Shown piece after piece: positions 59,311-64,000 of a stretch of 64,000 bases of DNA (positions are counted from its first letter, which is position 1; every line of letters starts with the position of its first letter). Origin of the DNA: Actinomycetes bacterium (lineage in GTDB: Bacteria > Actinomycetota > Acidimicrobiia > Acidimicrobiales > Palsa-688). The translations under genes and the position numbers were made by a program. The stretch is from contig JAKAQB010000005.1 of NCBI GenBank assembly GCA_021811865.1, forward strand, positions 39,449 through 103,448. Reading direction: 5' to 3'. The notes below the pieces were generated by a model, which saw only the letters and a program-made list of their open reading frames with translations, ran no database searches and was not told the origin of the DNA.

Positions 59311-59936
59311 TGTTGCGAAGGCAGGCGACGATCGCCTCGGAGAGACTGCCAGGTGGGGAGGTGGCGCGCGGCGACAGGGTCGCGCAGAGCGAGGAGGCGG
59401 GCGCGGCGCCGGTGTCGTACCTCGCGGCCGCTGGAGCCGCCGCCGCCGCGATCGCCGCCGCAGTCGCCCTCGTCGTTGGCGACGGCCTCGCCAGAGGCGT
59501 GAGCTGGCGTTACCACGAGGTGGCCTCGGCTGCGCCGCTGTTCCTCGTTGCCGCGGCGATCGCCGCCGCCAGCCTCAGGCGGCGACCGACCGGTGTGAGC
59601 GCGGTCATGCGGCTGGGGGAGATCGCCGCGTTCTCGGTCTGGGGCGCCGCCCAGCTGTGGCCCACATCAGGAGCCGGAGGCGGCCTGAACGACCTCGCGG
59701 TCGTCCTGTTCGTGGGAGGCAGCGGGTACTTGGTTCTCTCCGACGTGCGACCCCACCTGAGCGCGCGGCGGTCTCGGGTTGGCTCGGCGCCGGCTCGACG
59801 CCGCGAACCGCTCTCGACCAGGGAGTCGCCCCGCGACGTCGTCCAACCGGACATGGCGAGCTGCAGGCGCTTCGCGACCTATTGCATCGAAAGACAACCG
59901 TCGTCAACGACCAGCCCGTGGAGGTACAGGAGATGA
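59310..59936 (+). CDS. Membrane protein in the PadR-NifX cluster
   Basis: The product has 208 residues with about four hydrophobic helices between residues ~35 and ~140, flanked by Arg-rich ends. ATG 59310 overlaps the previous stop (TGATG), and its stop overlaps the NifX-like ATG (ATGA). The last ~55 residues are low complexity. No family recognised. Confidence 0.55.
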   Translation: MLRRQATIASERLPGGEVARGDRVAQSEEAGAAPVSYLAAAGAAAAAIAAAVALVVGDGLARGVSWRYHEVASAAPLFLVAAAIAAASLRRRPTGVSAVMRLGEIAAFSVWGAAQLWPTSGAGGGLNDLAVVLFVGGSGYLVLSDVRPHLSARRSRVGSAPARRREPLSTRESPRDVVQPDMASCRRFATYCIERQPSSTTSPWRYRR

Positions 59937-60259
59937 TCGTCTGCGTGCCCGTCACCAGCGATGGCGTCGTCGACCCCCGGTGGGGTCGTGCCGACCGGGT
60001 TGCCCTTGCCGAGACAGAGGGCGGTGAGATCAACGGCTGGCGCGAGGTCCAAGTTGGCTGGGACGTCCTCCACGACAGCGGGACTCCGGCAACTCATCAT
60101 GCCCGCGTGGCCCGTTTCCTGAAGACGCAGCACGTAGAGGCCGTTGTGGCCGACCACATGGGCCCGCCCATGCAGGACATGTTGGTACGCATGCACATCA
60201 GGGTCCTGCTCGGCGCTGGCGGCGACGCTCGTGAGGCCGTGATGGCGGCGATCCGGTAG
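59933..60259 (+). CDS. Dinitrogenase iron-molybdenum cofactor-type (NifX/NafY) domain protein
   Basis: The product has 108 residues. The ribonuclease-H-like fold is indicated by MIVCVPVTSDGVVDPRWGRA at the N-terminus, then ARFLKTQHVEAVVADHMGPPM and a final ALVLL-type strand with GAGGDAREAV. Standalone proteins of this family bind iron-sulfur or molybdenum clusters outside nitrogen fixation, and no nif genes are present here. AGGAG precedes ATG 59933. Confidence 0.8.
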   Translation: MIVCVPVTSDGVVDPRWGRADRVALAETEGGEINGWREVQVGWDVLHDSGTPATHHARVARFLKTQHVEAVVADHMGPPMQDMLVRMHIRVLLGAGGDAREAVMAAIR

Positions 60260-60367
60260 CAGGACGAAGGGCCAGGCGGTTCGGCGCCGACCTGCTCGAC
60301 GCGGACGGGCTGTTCCGCCACGACCCGATTGGTCCCAGGCAGCGCTGGCTGGGTGCGGAAGGTGAAC

Positions 60368-60538
60368 CTAGCGGCGGCGGAAGAGCCGTCCGAGCACCGA
60401 CGCCCGCTCCGACGCAACCCGGGGATGGCCGGGGCAGCGATCAGCCGCCGGCACCGACGCCATCACGTGTTGGACGTGCTGGCCGCATCCCGCCCACGTC
60501 GTCCTGCCACACGTCTTGCACTTCACCGCACGACACAT
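60368..60538 (-). CDS. Small zinc-binding protein (56 residues)
   Basis: ATG 60538 has GGAGGA 13-18 nt upstream. Cys/His pattern: C2, then CKTCGRTTWAGCGQH, then a later C-x-G-H, enough for one or two zinc sites; the C-terminus is basic. Short proteins with a CxxCGxxTWxGCGxH motif are widespread in actinobacteria. A CsoR-like operator lies in its leader. The ~100 bp between this gene and the NifX-like stop hold nothing recognisable. Confidence 0.65.
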   Translation of the reverse strand: MCRAVKCKTCGRTTWAGCGQHVQHVMASVPAADRCPGHPRVASERASVLGRLFRRR

Positions 60539-60576
60539 CAGGCCACTGTCCTCCTCGACGCGACAATTCCGACAGC

Positions 60577-60592
60577 ATACCCCCCAGGGTGT
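60577..60592 (-). promoter_or_regulatory. CsoR/CstR-like operator before the small zinc protein
   Basis: ATACCCCCCAGGGTGT is an imperfect palindrome close to the G/C-tract operators of CsoR-family copper or persulfide repressors. It lies ~40 bp upstream of ATG 60538. A perfect version stands before the DUF302 gene. Confidence 0.45.
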
Positions 60593-60620
60593 CGGAGGTG
60601 GGCGCGGCTGGCCTGCCGGT

Positions 60621-61052
60621 TCACGCCGCCGGGACCGCGAGCCTGGAGCGTAGCCAGGACTGCAATGCCGGGGTGGTGGTGGCACCGACCTGACGGCCGA
60701 GCACCGCACCGGCCCGGAGGAGGAGCAGGGTTGGGATGCCCTGCACCCCGTAGGCTGCAGCGACGTCCGGCATCTCGTCGACGTTGACCTTGACCACCTG
60801 GAGCTGCCCGGCAAGAGCAGTCGCGGCAGCTTCGACGGCGGGGCCGACCATCCGGCACGGCCCGCACCAAGGGGCCCAGAAGTCGACCAGCACCGGCACC
60901 GGGGAGTTGGTGAACCGGTCGAGCTCGCCGGGTCGGGCGTCGACGACCCACGGCAACGGCGTCTTGCAGCGGGCACAGCGAGGTGTGCCCGAGGCTGCGT
61001 CTGGCACCCTGTTGCGGACGGCGCAGGACGGGCAGGCGACGGTGACGCTCAC
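60621..61052 (-). CDS. trxC: Thioredoxin 2 type protein with N-terminal zinc finger
   Basis: The product has 143 residues. Two CxxC pairs at the N-terminus (CPSCAVRN, CARCKTP) form the TrxC zinc finger. The redox site is DFWAPWCGPCRMVGP, followed by VNVDEMPDVAAAYGVQGIPTL with the cis-proline. GTG 61052 overlaps the DUF302 stop (GTGA), so the two are co-translated. Confidence 0.93.
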   Translation of the reverse strand: MSVTVACPSCAVRNRVPDAASGTPRCARCKTPLPWVVDARPGELDRFTNSPVPVLVDFWAPWCGPCRMVGPAVEAAATALAGQLQVVKVNVDEMPDVAAAYGVQGIPTLLLLRAGAVLGRQVGATTTPALQSWLRSRLAVPAA

Positions 61053-61459
61053 CGCTGCATCCCGGCGAGCCCGGATGCGAGCTCGTCGAGGGCTTCGCCG
61101 ACGAGACGGCTGGCCTCCTCGGCGATGGGAGCGAGATCGGGGTTCCCCGGTACGCTCGCCATGATCGAGGGATCCAGCGCATCCACGATCACCCCACCAT
61201 CGGCCGCCCGGACCACCACGTTGCACGGCAGGAGGAGGCCGATCTCCCGCTCCGTGTCCAAGGCCCGCCGCGCCAGGTTGGGATTGCAGGCGCCGATGAT
61301 CAGGTACGGCTCCATCTCGGTGCCGAGCTTCTCCTGCAGCGTGGCCCTTACGTCGATCTCGGTGAGGGTCCCGAAGCCGTGCTGCTTGAAGACCTCCTTG
61401 ACCCTGGGAACGGCCTCCTCGTAGGGCAGGTCCAAGCGAACTGTCTTCGCGTACGCCAT
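61049..61459 (-). CDS. DUF302-family protein
   Basis: The product has 136 residues from ATG 61459 with GGAAGGAGAG upstream. The DUF302 pattern is clear: a leading YEEAVPRVKEVFKQHGFGTLTEID helix-strand (in part, residues ~13-36), YLIIGACNPNLARRAL and the GLLLPCNVVVR strand with its Cys. DUF302 genes are often found with thioredoxins under CsoR-family control in copper or reactive-sulfur responses, which matches the palindrome at its promoter. Confidence 0.85.
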   Translation of the reverse strand: MAYAKTVRLDLPYEEAVPRVKEVFKQHGFGTLTEIDVRATLQEKLGTEMEPYLIIGACNPNLARRALDTEREIGLLLPCNVVVRAADGGVIVDALDPSIMASVPGNPDLAPIAEEASRLVGEALDELASGLAGMQR

Positions 61460-61503
61460 TGCTCTCCTTCCTCGACTCCAGACGCGTCCATCCAGGGCCA
61501 AAT

Positions 61504-61517
61504 ACCCCGCGGGGTAC
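61504..61517 (-). promoter_or_regulatory. CsoR/CstR-like operator before DUF302-trxC
   Basis: TACCCCGCGGGGTA is a perfect 14-bp palindrome 45 bp upstream of the DUF302 start. On the - strand it overlaps a possible -10 (TATTTG). The repressor gene itself is not in the window. Confidence 0.55.
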
Positions 61518-61684
61518 GGTGGGCAACGTGGGCCGGCGGCCGGCTATTCCCCGGCCCTCCGTGGGCCGGCTCCTCGGGGTAGGCGGCGGCGGTCACCACG
61601 CCGGGTCTTGATCCCGCCGCACAGCGACCCAAGTGGAATGGGGCTCTCAGCGGTACCCCAAACGGTCTTGGGCCTCCTGCCGCC

Positions 61685-61789
61685 TTGCACCGGGCGCTCA
61701 AGCTCCGTGCCGTCGACCTCGACCTGCCGATGGCCGATCTTCTCCGAGCCCTCATCGAGCAGGCACTCAGTCAGCCGTCGACCTTCTGA
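61685..61789 (+). pseudogene. C-terminal remnant of a ribbon-helix-helix (antitoxin-like) protein
   Basis: This short + strand frame ends in LHRALKLRAVDLDLPMADLL then RALIEQAL and a stop at 61787-61789. The pattern is like the last helices of small ribbon-helix-helix antitoxins. No good start or N-terminal strand is present upstream, and no toxin follows, so it is at best a fragment. The rest of the 366-bp gap between DUF302 and the DUF499 gene holds only the palindrome at 61504. Confidence 0.3.
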
Positions 61790-61825
61790 AGACTGGCCGA
61801 CGACCTCCGCAGACGGTGAATGTGG

Positions 61826-64000
61826 CTACTCGGATTCGAAGCCCTGGTCGGTGAAGTGCAGGGTGCGGGCGTTCTCGGTGACGGTGCGGATGACCGCTTC
61901 GTCGAAGCCGTCAGGGGTGCCGGCGGAGATCTCGACGGTGACCTCGACGGTGGTCGTGGAGTCGGCCAGGTGCTGGACGACCTCTTGGACCACCCGGCCG
62001 AACTCCAGGCTGAGCCGCTCGGAGCGCAGCACGACGCTGCCGTGGAATCGCCGCGGCCTGGCCGGACCGGCGGCCGGCGTGGCCGTCGTCCCGGTCGGCG
62101 CCGGCGCGGCACTGGGCGTCACGTTCGTGGTGGCATCTGGCGCCGGTCGGCTGACCGCTTCTTCGTCGGCTCGTAGCTGCGCCATGGCCACCGCTGGCCG
62201 CACGAGCAAGGTGGACGGCGACGTACCGCTCGATCCTCCAGGTCCGACGACGAGCCCGAGGTACCGGCCGCTGGCGGCGTCGTAGCCCTCGGCGAGCGCG
62301 AAGCCCTCTTCGGTCCAGGCGAACCCGGCGGGACCATCTTGCACGCTGCGCTGGAGCACCAGACGATCCCTGAGCCGTGGCAGGTATGGATAGCGGGCGA
62401 GCGCCTCCCACAGCTCACCGCCGGAGGCATGCCCGCCCTCCCACAGCGAGGCGAGCGGGCCGCCGAGCACCAGGGTGCGCAGCAGCGACGGGGCATACAC
62501 GACGTTGAGGTGACCCTTGTCGACGAGGCGGCGAGCCGTGCGAGCGGGTAAGGCGCCCTGGCCTTCGATGCGGACCGGGTCGAAGACGATCGGCCCGGTC
62601 GGCTCAGGCTGGGTCGGCACGAGCGCCCAGCCGTAGGTCTCGGCCAGGCGACGCTCGACGGTGCCCTCGGCCTCTTGCGCCTTCGTCGCCGCCTGCGCGG
62701 CCTGCTGGGCGCTGAGACCGAGCTCGTCGGACTCAGCGGCGATCGATCCCCAGGCGAGCGCCTCGGCCATACCTTGACGCAGGTCCTCGACCCGGCGGTG
62801 ATCCGCGGCGAGGAACACCACCATGTTGCGGTACAGGCGCGGCGCGCTGCCGCGGTGCTCGAGGATCTCTCGTGCTGCGCCGAGGGCGGGGGAGTCCTCG
62901 GTCTTGGCGACGTGGGCGCGCTCGGGGGGAAGCACGACGAGGCGGACCTGATCGTCGTCGTCGACGTCGGCCGAGGACTGTGGGGCGACGTGCACCCCGG
63001 CGAGCTCTCCTCGGTCCCGCTGGCGGCGGATCCGCTCGCAGAGCGCCCGGTCGACCTCGGCGATCCCGGTGGCGAGCCAGCGCTCGGCCCGGTCGCGGGC
63101 CATGCGGGACATGCTCGGGCTGAGGCCGTACCAGTAGCGGTCGCGATCGACGTAGAGGTAGGTGGCCCGGTCCGACAGGCGGGCGAGAGCGTCGGCATAG
63201 GTGGCGACCGCCTCGCCCGGCGCAGCGCAGCCGAGCCGGACCCGTGCCGCCTCGACGCCGCGATGCGGCGAGTGCACCGTCGGAGCCGAGCCCAAGAACA
63301 CCGCCCGAGCGACCTTGCGTGTGGCGCCATAGCGACCGAGGTTCTGGTAGGTGGCATCGAGCTGGGCAGGAAGCGACGCGGCACCGTCGACGTCGGCGTC
63401 CATCACCGGCTTCCAGGAGTCCTCCAGGTTCCGTGCCAGCTCGGAGGCGACCGGAGCATCGTCGAGGGGGATCGTCCCGGGCAGGATGAGCGGGGACTGG
63501 TCCCCGCCGCGCCACAGCGCTCCGACCACCTGGGCCATGAGCCGCAGCACTCCCCGGGTGCGCTGGAAGCGCTCCAGGGTCGACCAGTCCTCGTAGAGCC
63601 GGTCGAACAGCTCAGGGTGGATCGGGTACGCGGCGCGGAGCCGCCGTTCGTAGGCGGCTTCGCGGCACTCGGTCGGGAACTCCGCGGCCTGGGCCTGGTA
63701 CATCTGGGCGAAGGCCTGTGCCGTCGCGTCTCGATGGGCGAGGGCTGATGCGTCGATCGGCCGGAACAGGCGGCGGCGGACGATCTCGAAGCCCTCCTCG
63801 GCGGATGCGGGGCGCCAGGAGGACTCCACCCTTCCGATCACGCTGCGCAGCCGGCGGAGCGCTTCCGCGCCGCCGGGACCGCCGAGCTCGACACTCGAAC
63901 CACCGCTCGCCGGCGCACTGGGGGAGGGGTCGGTCGAGACCGAGGCGGGCAGGCTCACGACGAGGAGTGCCTGGTCGGTCGCCCGTGCCGCCTCGGTGAG
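61826..64000 (-). CDS. DUF499 (PglY/BrxC-like) ATPase, 3' part; N-terminus beyond the window
   Basis: The frame is open to the window edge: the last bases still encode LTEAARATDQALLVVSLPAS, the Walker-B-like region of DUF499 proteins. So the first Met in view (63958) is not the start. About 724 residues are present of an expected 1000 or more. Family landmarks are GSAPTVHSPHRGVEAARVRL, YLYVDRDRYWYG and a long C-terminal domain. DUF499 ATPases occur in BREX/Pgl-type and methylase-linked defence loci. The gene on the far side of the edge would tell which. Confidence 0.8.
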   Translation of the reverse strand, partial: LTEAARATDQALLVVSLPASVSTDPSPSAPASGGSSVELGGPGGAEALRRLRSVIGRVESSWRPASAEEGFEIVRRRLFRPIDASALAHRDATAQAFAQMYQAQAAEFPTECREAAYERRLRAAYPIHPELFDRLYEDWSTLERFQRTRGVLRLMAQVVGALWRGGDQSPLILPGTIPLDDAPVASELARNLEDSWKPVMDADVDGAASLPAQLDATYQNLGRYGATRKVARAVFLGSAPTVHSPHRGVEAARVRLGCAAPGEAVATYADALARLSDRATYLYVDRDRYWYGLSPSMSRMARDRAERWLATGIAEVDRALCERIRRQRDRGELAGVHVAPQSSADVDDDDQVRLVVLPPERAHVAKTEDSPALGAAREILEHRGSAPRLYRNMVVFLAADHRRVEDLRQGMAEALAWGSIAAESDELGLSAQQAAQAATKAQEAEGTVERRLAETYGWALVPTQPEPTGPIVFDPVRIEGQGALPARTARRLVDKGHLNVVYAPSLLRTLVLGGPLASLWEGGHASGGELWEALARYPYLPRLRDRLVLQRSVQDGPAGFAWTEEGFALAEGYDAASGRYLGLVVGPGGSSGTSPSTLLVRPAVAMAQLRADEEAVSRPAPDATTNVTPSAAPAPTGTTATPAAGPARPRRFHGSVVLRSERLSLEFGRVVQEVVQHLADSTTTVEVTVEISAGTPDGFDEAVIRTVTENARTLHFTDQGFESE

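Overview
The window is about 70% G+C, codes densely on both strands, uses many ATGA/GTGA start-stop overlaps and carries actinobacterial families (ECF-type B12 importer with an SCO2322-like protein, PadR, CsoR-type operators, F420-type FrhB). It most likely comes from an actinomycetote such as an Acidimicrobiia-type soil or water lineage. That placement is inferred from gene content, not from a marker gene. No rRNA, tRNA or CRISPR array was seen.

The core (about 4.8-42.7 kb) is a methylated-amine catabolic island. Trimethylamine dehydrogenase (4.8-7.0 kb) would pass electrons to ETF (etfBA, 12.9-14.6 kb) and then to a membrane-bound ETF:menaquinone-type oxidoreductase (8.1-10.3 kb). An IS607-family element sits inside what looks like a former etfB-etfA-oxidoreductase operon. 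A GcvT/DmdA-like folate methyltransferase, a PhyH-type dioxygenase and a DAO-type flavoprotein with a divergent LysR regulator may handle partly demethylated intermediates. Two separate glutamine-synthetase plus N-methylglutamate-synthase modules follow: 20.6-25.6 kb on the + strand and 26.4-30.7 kb on the - strand. Each is linked to an APC permease and its own regulator (XRE-cupin; GntR/FCD). The operon at 34.1-42.7 kb encodes an N-methylglutamate/sarcosine-oxidase-type heterotetramer (mgdABCD), then fhs and two folD paralogues. Read together, these genes could take trimethylamine through methylamine, gamma-glutamylmethylamide and N-methylglutamate to methylene-tetrahydrofolate, and then to formate with ATP recovery. 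No dedicated dimethylamine monooxygenase was seen.

Downstream (42.7-48.5 kb) are an FrhB-like iron-sulfur flavoprotein, a siroheme nitrite/sulfite reductase and a divergent siroheme-synthase-type dehydrogenase, then a PNPOx-family protein and a third folD. From 48.5 to 55.4 kb a lipoprotein phosphoesterase precedes (in coordinates) a cobalamin-riboswitch-controlled operon. This operon encodes a secreted alpha/alpha-barrel protein, an anchored SCO2322-like protein and a complete ECF importer (T, AA', S). The two secreted proteins look like the two domains of animal intrinsic factor/transcobalamin split into separate genes.

The rest (55.5-61.8 kb) holds a NatAB-type ABC exporter, a PaiB-like protein, a PadR-led cluster ending in a NifX/NafY-type protein, and a DUF302-thioredoxin pair with CsoR-like palindromes. 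Both ends carry defence-type genes. The left end has a decayed BrxD-like/helicase locus in which a deletion appears to have fused two genes. The right end has the C-terminal two thirds of a DUF499 ATPase that runs off the window.
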